Assembly: GCA_905250125.1 (NCBI GenBank)
Contig: CAJNOL010000233.1
Location: forward strand, 37,513-101,512
Direction of reading: 5' to 3'
Length of the DNA stretch: 64,000 nucleotides
Source: Rotaria sordida
Taxonomy: Eukaryota; Rotifera; Eurotatoria; Philodinida; Philodinidae
Both the position numbers and the translations under genes were made by a program. The notes under the pieces were generated by a model. That model was not told the DNA's origin, searched no databases, and saw nothing but the letters and a program-made list of their open reading frames with translations. This document shows positions 38,015 through 49,900 of the stretch, piece after piece; the stretch's first letter is position 1; every line of letters begins with the position of its first letter.

Positions 38015-40190
38015 ATGGCATCAATCGGATCTGTTGAAGCTAGTGAAATCGTTATAGCATTACGATGTATTTACAGTTGAAAAAATTATTAGATCGCGTC
38101 TCAACAAATCGCGGTTCAAATAAACGTATTCATAATGTTGATAAACATATTAGAATGATTTGTAGAATAAAACTATATTTCGATATTTAATCAAATTTTT
38201 CTTAAAAAAGGCTGTTGCCGATCTACTTACTGATGCACGATAACTTTTAGCTGTTACTCGAGATAAAGCCAAACAATATAAATATGATTATGGAGTATTG
38301 ATTCCGATGAAAGTATGTTGAATTTTCTTTTTTTCTAGTTGAATTTATTGATCAGATGTTGGATTTTTATTTAGTATATGATTTTGTTAGACCATTTGGC
38401 TGTTTTATTCTCTTAGCAGCTTATGACAGTAATGGACCGCAATTATATGGTGTTGAACTATCAGGTGTTACATATGTAAGAAGATGAGTACTTAATATTT
38501 CACAGTTATTATGATATTGCTGTAGATAAAGCACAACAAACAGCCAAGATAGAATTAAAAAAACTTAAGGCATGATTTATAATTTGTTGGAAAATAAATG
38601 TTAGATTTGAGTTATTTTAGTTATCGGAATTAAAATTAGAAGATACAGTAAAATAAGCAGCAAATATAAATATCTTGTACTTAAAAATCAGTGATAAAAG
38701 TTTAGATGAAAGTTAATTTAGGAAAAAGAAAATGAATATCATAATTTATATCTCTAAACTAAATCTTTTTAAATTTTGTTGAAAATTTAAGGTATTCAAT
38801 TGAAACTTAAGGATGGACCATTATAAATCGGACTAATTGTAAATGCAATTTTTTAATCAAATAAAATATTCACTTATATATATATCAAAAGATAGAGAAT
38901 CTTAAGTTCTACAAAACTATGTATTTCACTTTTACAGAGACCTTTTTTATCATTTCGAAGCAGCTAATACATTGAAATTCTCTGTATATTCCTAAACAAA
39001 CGAAAAAAAGTTTCATATCGCTACTGAGAAACTCAATAGGTTTCTAACGAGAATATTCTCGATGCACCAATCTATCTCTTTTACAAATTTAAAATGGAAG
39101 CTTAATATTAACATTTAAGATGCAATAAATGAAAAAAGAAACAAAATCTCACACCCATTTGTGGGCGTGCTCAGATTTTCGCGAATTTTGGCGAAAACAT
39201 ATCACATTGCAGTTGACCAGCTACGTAGTATTGCAGAGAATGAAATGCTGAGTTTTTTAAAATACGATTTAAGAGCAGTGCTGAAGTATATAGGATAGGA
39301 ATTTGCAAGCCCATCATAACCCATGACAGACACATTAGCAATGTTTTCCTGCTCCGTGCTACAGACGTTGATATGTAGTTACAGACCGTATATCAATAAC
39401 ATCTTGCTATAATATATAAAGTAATTGCCTAAAGCAATGTCTTTATGTTGCGCTAAAGCTTTTTTTTTATGTTCAAATAAGGACTTTGCAACTAAACTTC
39501 AAATCTAAAAAAAGAACTTCATTGTTTAAAAAATCTTCCCAGAATCACTATGAAGGATATTGTCAATTCTTCAGTAAAGCTTCGGTATTCGACAGTGGAT
39601 CAGCCAAGTAGAGGACAAAGTTCTTTGTTTTCGACATCCTCCATACTTTTGCAAGATATGAGCAACGAATACATGCTAAAATATTCCTAATTCTGAATTG
39701 TTGTTATTTAAATATAATGTTACTGGAATATAGACGCGGAGAGACATTTTCTAAAGGACATTCTAGACTGTTTTTCCAAGCAACGGTGCGTCGCAGTGGA
39801 AATACTCATGAATTTAAATGAGAAGAAAATTGAATTTACATTTAATCGGATTTGTTATGGTCCATCCGTTTCTTTTTTACTAATAGAATATTTCTTTATT
39901 GAATACTTTCTAGTATTTATCAAGTTCATGATGAAATTAAAGATTGAATATTTGAATTAGAATTAAGTCGAGTTGGACAACGTAAGTAGGAAAAAAAAAT
40001 AAAACTTTAATTAAATTTCAATTTTTGAATTTGTTTAATTAATGATAGAAACCATTGAAAGAGTACCAATACATATCTTTGAAGATGCTGAAAAATATAT
40101 TGAAGTAAGACATATTTTGATTTTATTCTCAATTGTGTAATTATGTACTTTTAGACATCATTGGAAGAAGCAGATAATGACGAAATGTAG
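38015..40190 (+). pseudogene. PSMA3 (pseudogene): Decayed proteasome subunit alpha-3 gene
   Basis: Fragments follow PSMA3 in order along 2.2 kb: ATG with ASIGS (38015); GSNKRIHNVDKHIRMI (about 38110-38157); AVADLLTDAR then an in-frame TAA (38241-38243) and KAKQYKYDYGVLIPMK; YDFVRPFGCFILLAAYDSNG...GVELSGVTY (38379-38477); AVDKAQQTAKIELKKLK (38520-38570); LSELKLEDTVK then a stop; VHDEIKD, stop, IFELELSRVGQ (39925-39981); IERVPIHIFEDAEKYIE (40053-40104); SLEEADNDEM and a normal stop (40190). Intron borders such as GTAAGT and AG are still visible, so it is a decayed duplicate, not a retrocopy. At least three in-frame stops, a frameshift near 38083 and loss of much of the N-terminal half rule out function. 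About 1.2 kb separates the KIIYI-like part from VHDE and probably includes inserted repeat DNA. Confidence 0.88.
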
Positions 40191-40499
40191 CAATTTATCG
40201 TTAATTTTTCATTTTTTTTTTGTTATTTAAGACGAATTATATCGTCCGAGATGAAAAGTTGTTTTTTTTTTAATCTTGATCATAAAGAAAAAAATTCCAC
40301 ACTCATTGATAAATAATTAAAGTAACAAAAGAAAAGTATGTTTATCTCTCGTTATGTGGTTCTTCATTACAGATATGAGCGTCAAAGCAAAAAAAAATGA
40401 CTTTATCATTTTTCTTTTCTTATCATCGATCACGTATAAAGCTAGTACATTTATCATAAGAAAAAAATAACCTAAAACATTTGTCAATTTTTATTTGAA

Positions 40500-42230
40500 A
40501 TGGAACATTCAAAATTGTATAAATTGACTGAACAAGCATCGAAGAAATTATATGAATCTGTCAATGATATTGAATCATTGAATCAATGGAAAATACAAAT
40601 GATTAATTTAATCGATGAAATTGCTCAATTAAAATTATCTACATCAATAGAAATTAATAAAATAAATAATACATCTCTTGATCCTACAGATTGGTTATCA
40701 AGTAGACATATCGCACATCAAATGCTTGATTCATCTATAGAATTCATTCAAACAGTACGAAGTCATCCTGTTTGGCAACCGATTCCCATCGAAGTTCGTA
40801 AATCTATTGAACAGGAATCTTTACCTGAACAAGGTCAAGCATTATCAAAGGTATGTCATGATGCATTAACATATATTTTTCCATATATTAGAGGTAATAT
40901 TCATCCTCGTTTTTGGGGATGGGTTATGGGTGAAGGTACATTAGGTGGTATATTAGCTGAAATGATGGTGGCAACTATGAATATCAATGCAGGAGGATGT
41001 ACTCATAGTGCTGTTCTTGTTGAACGAACAGTTATTCAATGGATGCGACAATTATTTGGTTTTCCTAAAGATAATAATGGTGGTATTGTTGTTAATGGAA
41101 CATCAATGGCTTCTATTATTTGTATGGCAACAGCACGTCGACAATTTTTAATTAATATTAGACAAGATGGAATTGTCAATGGACCACAATTAATTGTTTA
41201 TGCATCAAAAGAGGTACATATATGTATTGGTAAAGCATTAGAAGTATTAGGATTTGGTTTAAAAGCAATGCATTCAATATCTGTTGATGATAATTTTTCT
41301 ATTAAAATTGATGAATTAAAAAAAACAATAGAAAATGATCGAAAAAATGGTTTAATTCCATTTTGTATCATTGGAAATGCCGGTATAATTTTAGTATTAA
41401 AAAAGATTTTTTTTATAATTTGTTTTTTAAACTTATTTCTTTGTATGTATATTTTAGGCACAGTAAATACAGGTGCTTTTGATAATCTTATTGAACTTTC
41501 AACAATTGCTCGTAAAGAAAATATGTGGTTTCATGTTGATGGTGCTTTTGGTGGTTTAGTTATACTTGATCCAGAACGTCGTCATTTAGTACAAGGTATT
41601 GAACAAGCAGATTCTTTAGCATTTGATTTTCATAAATGGTTTCATTGTCCATATGCTGCTGGTTGTGTTCTTATTCGTAATGGTACTCATCTTTTATCGA
41701 CTTTTTCTGTTCATCAATCATATTTAGCTGATAATGAACGTGGTTGTGCAGGTGATAAACCATGGTTTTGTGATTTAGGTCTTGAATTATCACGTCCATT
41801 TCGAGCATTAAAAGTTTGGTTTACATTAAAAGAACATGGAATTATAAAATTAGGTCAAAAAATTTCAGATAATTGTCAACAAGCTCAATATTTAGCTTCA
41901 TTATTAGAAAAATATAAAGATTTTATTCGTATTCTTCGTCCTATAACATTAAATATCGTTAATTTTCGATTGGAACCTAAAGAATTAGATATATTGAATA
42001 ATGAATTAATTGATATATTTAATAATGAACTTCTTGCTGATATTCAATTATCTGGTATAGCAGTAGCATCAACAACTCGTATATATAATCAACTTTATAT
42101 TCGTGTATGTATTGTTAGTCATCGATGTATTTTAGAAGATTTCGATATTTTTGTGGACAATCTTCTTAAATTTTCTCATACTCGACTTCAAAATCTTAAG
42201 CAATCAATAAATTCAGTTGATCAAGAGTAA
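40500..42230 (+). CDS. Group II PLP-dependent decarboxylase (aromatic amino acid/glutamate decarboxylase superfamily)
   Basis: Fold-type I PLP enzyme of about 551 residues after removing one 75-nt intron (41383-41457, GC|GTATAA...TTTTAG), which rejoins NAG/TVNTGAFDN. Family marks in order: IHPRFWGWVMGEGTLGGILA, GGCTHSAVLVERTVIQWM, GGIVVNGTSMASIICMATAR (phosphate-binding region), YASKEVHICIGKALEVLG, WFHVDGAFGG (Asp that pairs with the pyridine N) and DFHKWFHCPYAAGC (PLP lysine). All key residues are present. The HPRFWGWVMG and LVERTVIQWM segments resemble bacterial decarboxylases more than animal DDC, GAD or HDC, which suggests horizontal acquisition with later intron gain. That is inference. 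Substrate cannot be read from sequence. The gene starts 310 bp downstream of the PSMA3 pseudogene. Confidence 0.88.
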   Translation: MEHSKLYKLTEQASKKLYESVNDIESLNQWKIQMINLIDEIAQLKLSTSIEINKINNTSLDPTDWLSSRHIAHQMLDSSIEFIQTVRSHPVWQPIPIEVRKSIEQESLPEQGQALSKVCHDALTYIFPYIRGNIHPRFWGWVMGEGTLGGILAEMMVATMNINAGGCTHSAVLVERTVIQWMRQLFGFPKDNNGGIVVNGTSMASIICMATARRQFLINIRQDGIVNGPQLIVYASKEVHICIGKALEVLGFGLKAMHSISVDDNFSIKIDELKKTIENDRKNGLIPFCIIGNAGIILVLKKIFFIICFLNLFLCMYILGTVNTGAFDNLIELSTIARKENMWFHVDGAFGGLVILDPERRHLVQGIEQADSLAFDFHKWFHCPYAAGCVLIRNGTHLLSTFSVHQSYLADNERGCAGDKPWFCDLGLELSRPFRALKVWFTLKEHGIIKLGQKISDNCQQAQYLASLLEKYKDFIRILRPITLNIVNFRLEPKELDILNNELIDIFNNELLADIQLSGIAVASTTRIYNQLYIRVCIVSHRCILEDFDIFVDNLLKFSHTRLQNLKQSINSVDQE

Positions 42231-44452
42231 ATTATTTTTTTTTTGTGACAGACCACAAATATTGATTAGATGTTTTTGATTTTATTTCGATAGTATTGTC
42301 TCTGTTTTTCTTCGTATTACATTCATAAGATATGCATGGCATCATAACTATTGTATTCAAGTAGAACTACTAAAAATAATATCAATGATTAAAAATATTC
42401 TATAGATTTCTTAATGTTATGAATACGAGAAATTGTATTTGTATTGATCTTATCAGACATTACTATTTGACTTGGTTTTTGATTTCGTAATGAACGCATT
42501 CCGATAGAAACTAAAATGAATATCGTAGTAAAATTTATAAATCTTTTAAAATAACAACAATATTTTCAGCTAAAACAAACTTCATTAAATTTATATCACA
42601 TTTATGTAATATTTTTCTTGACGAGAATGAATATTAGTTATTATTACATGTTTTTCAAAGCAGACACTAAACACAATTATTAAACTTAGTAGAATATAGG
42701 GATGTACCAATTTCTAGAACGTAATGTCAAAGATGACCGCATTTGCTTCTTAGATTTCGTCTAATACAAAACACAAATCTTAAAATCAGTTGAAATTGGT
42801 CAAAAAAAAACTAAAAATGCAAATTTTCGACTTATTCCGAAACCTTTGTTTTGTATTTCATGAATTTCGACTAGAGCAAATAAAAACTGATCATGACTGA
42901 TATAAACAATCCACAGAGAACTATATTCAAGAAAAAAAAATGTCATCTTGGATATTACATCCTAATAATTAGTGCATCTCTAGTACAATCCCTCGAAAAC
43001 AATAAACCAAATAGACATTGAAAAACGTCTATATAGTTCAAGAACATTACATGCAACTATGCAATATGATTTAAAAAATTGATTGACGTATTATAATAAT
43101 TATTTGAAAGAAAATTATGCTGTACTAAATGCATGTATATTAGTTGAAGGTGAATTTGATGCAAAAACGATCAATACAATCATTATTCGATATATAAATA
43201 TTTAATTTTATTTATAGAGTGTATTGGCAAAGAACAATTAATGTAGTGAATAGATAGTATTTAGACTATTTATTAATAATTCGAAAATCTTTAATTGCGG
43301 ATTTGAATATTGAAATTCTGAATTCTTCATAAATCTTATATATAGTCATTCTATTAGTATAACTTCAGTGTATTTGTTGCATATCAACTTTCATTCATTT
43401 TTAATTACAATTGTGTTTTTTTTTCAGATAAATTTTTTTTTATGTTGATTTTCCTGTTCAAATTGATACGATGATACACATCATCTTTTATCTGATTATT
43501 TTCTTATGAAAAACCGAACACATCACTGTAAATGGATGATTGCACTTCAGTTTGATCTGATCAATGCAGAATTACATTTTGGTAAGAACGGAATATCAGC
43601 ACAAATTAAGTTAAATCTAATTTGATTTGCTTTAGATCGATTAGATTAACTAAAGACACACAGTTTGTTCTATTACGCTTGAGAAAAGTTAGAAAAATAG
43701 GTTTGTTCCTGTTGTTTTCGATTTTGTAAATAATAGAAACATTGTAGAAATCTTAATGATTTACTCTTATGACTAGAAATAATATTTAGATTGAAATAGA
43801 TATTAATATATTAAATAGTTGTTGTTACTTGTTTAGCTGCCAATGAACAGAAAAACCAAGATGAAATATACTAATTAACAAGTCAATCGAAAACATATTA
43901 TCGGTATCAAAGTGATTTTAATCAATGTATCTTCTCATTGCATACATCGATCAATGAATACAAATATTGCATGACAAAGTTTCTATTCATTCTCAAAATA
44001 TAATACATTGTCTCAAATAATCATAGAGCAGTTAAACAAAAGATGCATTACAAATAAATGATCAATCAATATTGAATTTAGCTCATAATATGAACAGATA
44101 TGTTACTAGTTTCTCAAGATTAGGGATGAATAACTAGTGCATGTACATTAATTAATTAAGACAGTGATTAATATAAATTGGTTGTATAGAAATGTAAAAT
44201 ATTTAGCTTTTGCCAAAATGACTGATAGCATCTTGACTAATTGAAAAAAAAATGTTCTCTTGTTTGTTGTTCGTATAGGTAAGTACTCATTCATCATGTT
44301 GACTGATGGGTGATCGAAAATTAGTTTGAAAAAAATATTTGTTCATTTTTCAGTCTGTAAAAATTTGAAAAATATTCGGTTTGAAGTACAATTTTGTATT
44401 TTTTTTTTTGAATATGTCTTTAAAATTTTTGTAGAATTCTTGACTTAAAGAG
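42231..44452. other. Intergenic, no gene seen
   Basis: 2.2 kb between the decarboxylase and the LTR element. Short readable stretches (for example near 43530-43580) may be remnants of a decayed gene, but no family could be matched and stops are frequent. Confidence 0.5.
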
Positions 44453-44457
44453 TTATG

Positions 44458-44690
44458 TGTAACGATAAGATGAGGAAGAGAGATGTTATGACAGACTGGA
44501 GGAGTAGCTAGCCGCTACTCGGCAATGATGTTTATTAGCTACTTCACATCTCCAGAATGTGCCTATTGCACATTCAACACACACTTATATATGATACAGA
44601 AACAAAGGAGAGAGATGACACGCAGAACAATGGGAGAGTGAAGGAAAGGAAAGAAGAGGAGCAGCGTACCGTGACGCATATATCGGCACA
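44458..44690 (-). repeat. 3' LTR (element on minus strand)
   Basis: 233 bp, TGTAACG...GGCACA on the plus strand. It contains a short hairpin GAGTAGCTAGCCGCTACTC and an AG-rich stretch. Confidence 0.93.
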
Positions 44691-45539
44691 CCCTCCCACT
44701 GAGACTAGACGCGCTCCTGAGCGTCTGTACAATTTTCACACACGAGAGGAAATAGAGAAAACAACAGAATGAAAAAAAGGAAAAACAAACGTTACACTAA
44801 GTTCATCGTATGAATATTAATCATATCTTCGCTCATTGACGAAAAAAAAAAAATCACCTAAGCAACGAACATATTTCTATTGTTACGTCAATCATAACAG
44901 AGAGAAAAAAAATGAACACGTCAATAATTAAAACAACAAAAATTCAGAAAAAAGTTAGTGATTCGTTAATTTCGACCATTCTTTTCGTTCATACATACAT
45001 CAATGTTTCTTCATGAGTTCCTTTCCCTATTCGACCAATATCGTTTCTGCGTGTTTGTCTCATTCTTGCTTTTGTTTTTGTACTTCACTTTGATATGGAA
45101 TTTTTTCAAGTAAACCATTGTTAATTTCATATGTGGCATAGCAGACCTTAAATTTGCATTAATATCGTGAGTCGCCACGCAGTAGAAGGGGAGCACTTCC
45201 ATGTCATTCTTCTCACGGGTGACTCGACTGTTCGGTCGTTGGGTCGTTCTCGCAGCTATTCGGGCACACAAATATTCAGCTTCATTTCTTCATATTATTC
45301 ATATCATCTAAAAATTCTTCCTGCCAACGCTTGCCCATCCGAAGCCGCTGCCGTTCACGCCGTTGAGGAGGTTCATCCAAATATTAATCCAACTAATGCT
45401 TGCTATTTGACATACTGTATAACAATTGATTAACTTTCATGTTTCCATTGACTTAATGATTCAATTTCGTAATATCGTTGATGTTAATTAATGCTTGACT
45501 TTCAGAAGATTTGCAAGAATTCGATAGCCAGGGTCGCCA

Positions 45540-45772
45540 TGTAACGATAAGATGAGGAAGAGAGATGTTATGACAGACTGGAGGAGTAGCTAGCCGCTAC
45601 TCGGCAATGATGTTTATTAGCTACTTCACATCTCCAGAATGTGCCTATTGCACATTCAACACACACTTATATATGATACAGAAACAAAGGAGAGAGATGA
45701 CACGCAGAACAATGGGAGAGTGAAGGAAAGGAAAGAAGAGGAGCAGCGTACCGTGACGCATATATCGGCACA
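45540..45772 (-). repeat. 5' LTR (element on minus strand)
   Basis: 233 bp, no difference from the partner LTR seen by eye. On the minus strand it is followed directly by the TGGCGACC primer-binding site. Confidence 0.93.
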
Positions 45773-45777
45773 TTATG

Positions 45778-46155
45778 AATCAACTTTTTCAAAGCCTGTA
45801 AATTGAGTTTGAGCAAATCAAAAATTATTCAAAGTAATAATAAAAATTATTTCAAATACAGTAGATGAACGAGCAAATATTTCGACTCATAACTTCTCAA
45901 GTAAAGGTTCTAGAGAAATATTGAATCAATGTTTTCAAATTTCTACAGACTCCTTGAAAGAGGCTAGAAAATGAATATAGATTTTGTTAAATTCATTTTC
46001 AATTTATTTGTTCTTATTTTTGATAATAATGATGTATTTATTGGATAATCTTGTTTATTATTGATTCGTTTTATTAACTATTGAACAAAAAAAATAGTAA
46101 TATAAATGAATAAACAATTTATCTGACTTATTGGAAAAAAAAATAATAATAAATT
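45778..46155. other. Intergenic, 3' flank of NKAPD1 gene
   Basis: AT-rich sequence between the LTR element and the stop codon of the minus-strand NKAPD1-like gene. An inverted AATAAA (TTTATT) for the minus transcript lies around 46060-46120. Nothing else is seen. Confidence 0.5.
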
Positions 46156-46662
46156 TTAACTTCGTGATCTATGTCTTTGTTTACTTTTCTTTTTATTTTC
46201 TTCATCCATTCTTTTATGTTGATGATGTTTGGAATGTTTTTGTTTATTTTTTTTCTTATCCTCACTACTTGTAGAATGTTCTCGTTTGGATTCATTTATT
46301 TGTTTTTCATATTCATCTGGATATCGTTGCATAAAAAAAGCATGATCCCATCGATCAGCATTTATACCCAGATTCGTTGGTAATGGTGGACCAAATTCAA
46401 TATCAATTTGGTTATTATTATTATTTTTGTTGTTGTTTTTACTTTCATCATTTGGTGAAGATGATGAACGATGTTTTCGAGAATACCGTTTTCGTTTTTC
46501 ATAAGGTGGTGATCGGGATCGATATCGTCGTTTTTTATTATTTTGTTCTGCATCTTCTTGTTCATGTTCACGTCGACGCCACATAACATCTTCTTCAGTA
46601 AGACGATTATGAAATGAAGCATGCGTAATTGATCGTTGAAGAAAACGATGTCGAGATGACAT
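46156..46662 (-). CDS. NKAPD1-like: NKAP domain-containing protein 1-like RS-rich nuclear protein
   Basis: Intronless minus-strand frame of 168 residues. Two segments align with animal NKAPD1 (human C11orf57): the N-terminal RSITHASFHNRLTEEDVMWRRREHE and the central ADRWDHAFFMQRYPDEYEKQ. They are separated and followed by RS- and Lys/His-rich low complexity (RSRSPPYEKRKRYSRKHRSS; KKKSKQRHRSRS at the end). The function of NKAPD1 is poorly known; RS repeats point to nuclear speckles and RNA processing. It is shorter than the vertebrate protein (about 290), mainly in the basic tail. It starts 255 bp from the divergent diacylglycerol kinase gene. A good splice acceptor (CTTACAG) lies about 50 nt before the ATG. 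Confidence 0.8.
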   Translation of the reverse strand: MSSRHRFLQRSITHASFHNRLTEEDVMWRRREHEQEDAEQNNKKRRYRSRSPPYEKRKRYSRKHRSSSSPNDESKNNNKNNNNNQIDIEFGPPLPTNLGINADRWDHAFFMQRYPDEYEKQINESKREHSTSSEDKKKNKQKHSKHHQHKRMDEENKKKSKQRHRSRS

Positions 46663-46917
46663 CGTGAAGGATTGTTTTATTCTTCTATATTTATGATTTT
46701 AACTACTGTAAGACAAAAATATTGATGGATTAGAATTGACCAATTGGAAGAGAGTAAACAATTTATATATATCCCTAACAGATGAAGATTTTTTTTTCAA
46801 GAATATTAACAGTTAGATTTATATATTAAATCGATTTAAATATTTAGATGCTTCATTTTCATCATTGTCAATAATATTTTGAAGTAAAGCATCGATTTGA
46901 ATCTCCTATAAATAAAG
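46663..46917. promoter_or_regulatory. Divergent promoter region, NKAPD1-like / DGK
   Basis: 255 bp between two divergent start codons, so both promoters lie here or the genes are transcribed from upstream 5'UTR exons. No motif can be assigned with confidence. Confidence 0.45.
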
Positions 46918-49900
46918 ATGAATCGAACCAGTGATAATAATTCGTCGGCAGTGTCAAAGCCATTTACGAACATAACCGAACACGATGCATATGAAGGAAA
47001 AATAATTGCATTTGTCAATCCAAAATCGTATAAATTTAGTTTTTGTACTTTTAAAACTTTAACTTCTCTCTTTTTTCCTATGTCTAGTGGTGGTTTACAA
47101 GGTCAAGTTGTATTTGATCAATTAAAAGTTCAAATAGGTGAAGAGAATGTTTATGATCTTGTTAAAGATCGTGGACCACAAAAAGGTTTAACAGAAAATC
47201 AACATGTGAGAAATTTACGAATTATTGGTTTGTGTTATCTGCTTTGTTTTTTCTTTTAAATATTTCTTTTCTTTTCTAATATTAGCATGTGGTGGAGATG
47301 GAACAGTTGGTTGGGTTTTATCAGCACTTGATACATTACAAATGCAATATATGGATTTTGTCAGTGTTGGTGTTATTCCCTTAGGAACAGGAAATGATAT
47401 GGCTAGATTTCTTGGTTGGGGTGTTGGTTATCGTGGTGAAGCATTAGCACCAGTTATTCAATCATTAGGAAGAGCGGAAACACGTTTGCTTGATCGATGG
47501 AACATTGATATTCAAGCTACTTTAAATAGTGGAACTGCCAGTTTAAAAGTTAATAAAAATGCTACTGATTAAAATTTAAAAAAAACACATAATTAAGATT
47601 TTTTAGATTCCACAACCTGTTTTTAATAATTATCTAAGTTTTGGTGCTGATGCTCAGGTAAATTTTCGATGAATATTGAAAAGAACTTTTAAATATTAAT
47701 TCTTCATAGATTGTTTTTTTCATTAATTCATTTGACTAAGATGTTCTTTAATACCATTTTATTATTATGAATAATATATATATTTGCTTTTAAAAAATAA
47801 ATTACATGTTGTTAAATATGTGTTGTAGTTGAAATTAGAATTCAGCCGAATTCTAATATCATCAATGATCATCTTAGACAATGTTGAAATTTTCATTTTG
47901 ACTAGACGAAATTGAAATAGCTGTTTGATGAACGCAGAATTTGAAGAAAGACTAACAATTAGAGCACGAGAGATTAGAGATAACGGTGAGAATGGGGTAG
48001 ATTTCGATGATGGCAAATTGAAGAATAGCATAAAATCATATTGTCATTAATACCCGTATGTTCATTCAGACCTTTCCTCCTTTCTACCCTCATACTTCAA
48101 TTCTTTGTCTTTCTTAGATTCATCCAAATAATGTTCGTATTTTCGTCTGAGATGATCATGAACGAGATTACAAATTTCAATTCTGTATGAACGAATTATG
48201 AACTTCGACCACAACATGTATATATATCCAGCATTTCTTAGACATACATGACATCTGTCTCTAGTGAACGTATCTATTAGAGATATCAAAAACATGTTGA
48301 GAACCACGCGAACTGCTATCCGCCGTTTGAGTTTGTATTGGCCCTACAAGGACTTCTTGGTTAGCAGTATTTTATCCAGAGGGGTGCCTGAGGGGGCGGC
48401 GCTCCTCTCCCCCCCACAAAATCGAGTTCGCCCCCTCGAGACTTGCCATCATCGTGCGACGAACTATACGGCTTGCCTTCCCGAAAAAAAATTTTCCACT
48501 CCCCTGAAATTTCGAACCGCCCCTCCGAAGAAAAAATCCTGAATAAAACACTATTGGTTAGACTAGCAAAAATGTACGGGGGCTCGTGTCCATGGACTTT
48601 TGGAGTCAAGTTATGACTGTTTTACTGAATTTTCAACATAGTTTTTTTCGGTATATACTGAAAAATCAAAAGAGTAATATTTTGACATGAAATATTGCCC
48701 GTAAATAGTTCAAATAACAGGTAAAATATCCTGAAAATGTCGACCGAAAAGAATGTTCCTTCATCGAGATATTGAGTTTTCAGAAAAAAAATCATTTGTC
48801 AGAGATACATCAAAGAAAATCGAGTTTGCTTGAAAATCCAATATTTGAGCAAAGAAATATTCTTTTAGACTGAAACTTTCAAGATATTCTATAAATCATT
48901 AGACCTATTTATAAGCAAATTTTATGTTGAAAATTCAATAAAATGAGCCTAACTTGGCTACAAAGCTCATGAACACGGATTTCTTTAGTCTTTCACTAGC
49001 CTCACAAAGACGTTCTTGTGAGTCCAATTTGAGTTCAAACAGCGGGTATCAGTTCAGATGGTTCCCTCGTAAGTACATTGACTAGAAGTATAAAGTAAAG
49101 AATTAGTTGTTTAAAAGGAAAAGCAAAAGAAAAACGTGTCATCGAATATTACATGTAGTAGAATATTTCAATGATTGATTAATAATTATATCAATGTTGA
49201 TCTAGATTGATTATATGTCAACACATGATTTTTCATTCTAATAGATGACGATCCATCGACAATATAAAGAATAATGATTTTCAAAAGCATGACACATGAA
49301 AAATAAGTTTTATTGATTTTTCAGAATAGTACAACAGCTTTTTCTGTAAATTATTCTTACTACCTAATCAAAATATTCATATTTATTTAGATTGCACTTG
49401 ACTTTCATGAAAAACGTAATGCAAATCCAAGTTTTTATGCTAATCGAATAGTGAATAAATTAGCTTATGGTTGTATTAGTTGGTAAATTATCTCTTTTCA
49501 ATTGAGTTTTTTAATCCTAGTTTTGTATATTCATATTAGTAATACTTTTTGGAATTGTCGATATTTATGTGGAAATATTGCTAATTTTTTTGAACTTATT
49601 GTCGATGGAAGAAGTATAAATGAAGATTTACTTCGTATACGACCTGATGCTGTACTTATATTAAACATAGCTTCATATGCAGCAGGAACAAATCCATGGG
49701 AAGGAATTTATGATAATCTTTGGTGTGCTCGATCACAAACTGATGATGAGCGATTTCGTGAACAAAGTTGTTCCGATGGTTATTTAGAAATAATTGTTTT
49801 TAAACATTTTGAATTAGCACATATTCGACTTGGACGACGTGGTCAGCGACTAGCACAAGGTACAGAAAAAAAACAACATACAATAATTTTTTTCTTCTTT

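Larger units (their letters stand above)
44458..45772 (-). mobile_element. Non-autonomous LTR retrotransposon (TRIM/LARD-like), 1,315 bp
   Basis: Two 233-bp direct repeats (44458-44690 and 45540-45772) that look identical by eye flank an 849-bp interior. A perfect 5-bp target duplication TTATG lies at 44453-44457 and 45773-45777. The ends are TG...CA. Orientation is minus: reading that strand, the sequence right after the 5' LTR begins TGGCGACCCTGGCTATCG (45539-45522), as expected of a primer-binding site pairing with a tRNA 3' CCA. The purine run AGTGGGAGGG (44700-44691) sits just before the 3' LTR as a polypurine tract. The interior encodes no gag, protease, reverse transcriptase or integrase that I can recognise, so it must be mobilised in trans. 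The largest minus-strand frame (45271-45011, 86 codons) is unlike gag. Matching LTRs indicate a recent insertion. Confidence 0.93.

Noticed and set aside
43050-44080. Possible decayed gene after the decarboxylase
   Set aside because: Short readable bits only; no family match and no consistent exon order.
45011-45433. Open frames inside the LTR element as gag
   Set aside because: No zinc knuckle, protease or capsid-like pattern and both strands are equally open; too short for gag.
48264-48609. Two open frames in the DGK intron
   Set aside because: They run across the GC-rich MITE bounded by the TTGGTTAG duplication; high GC keeps the frames open by chance.
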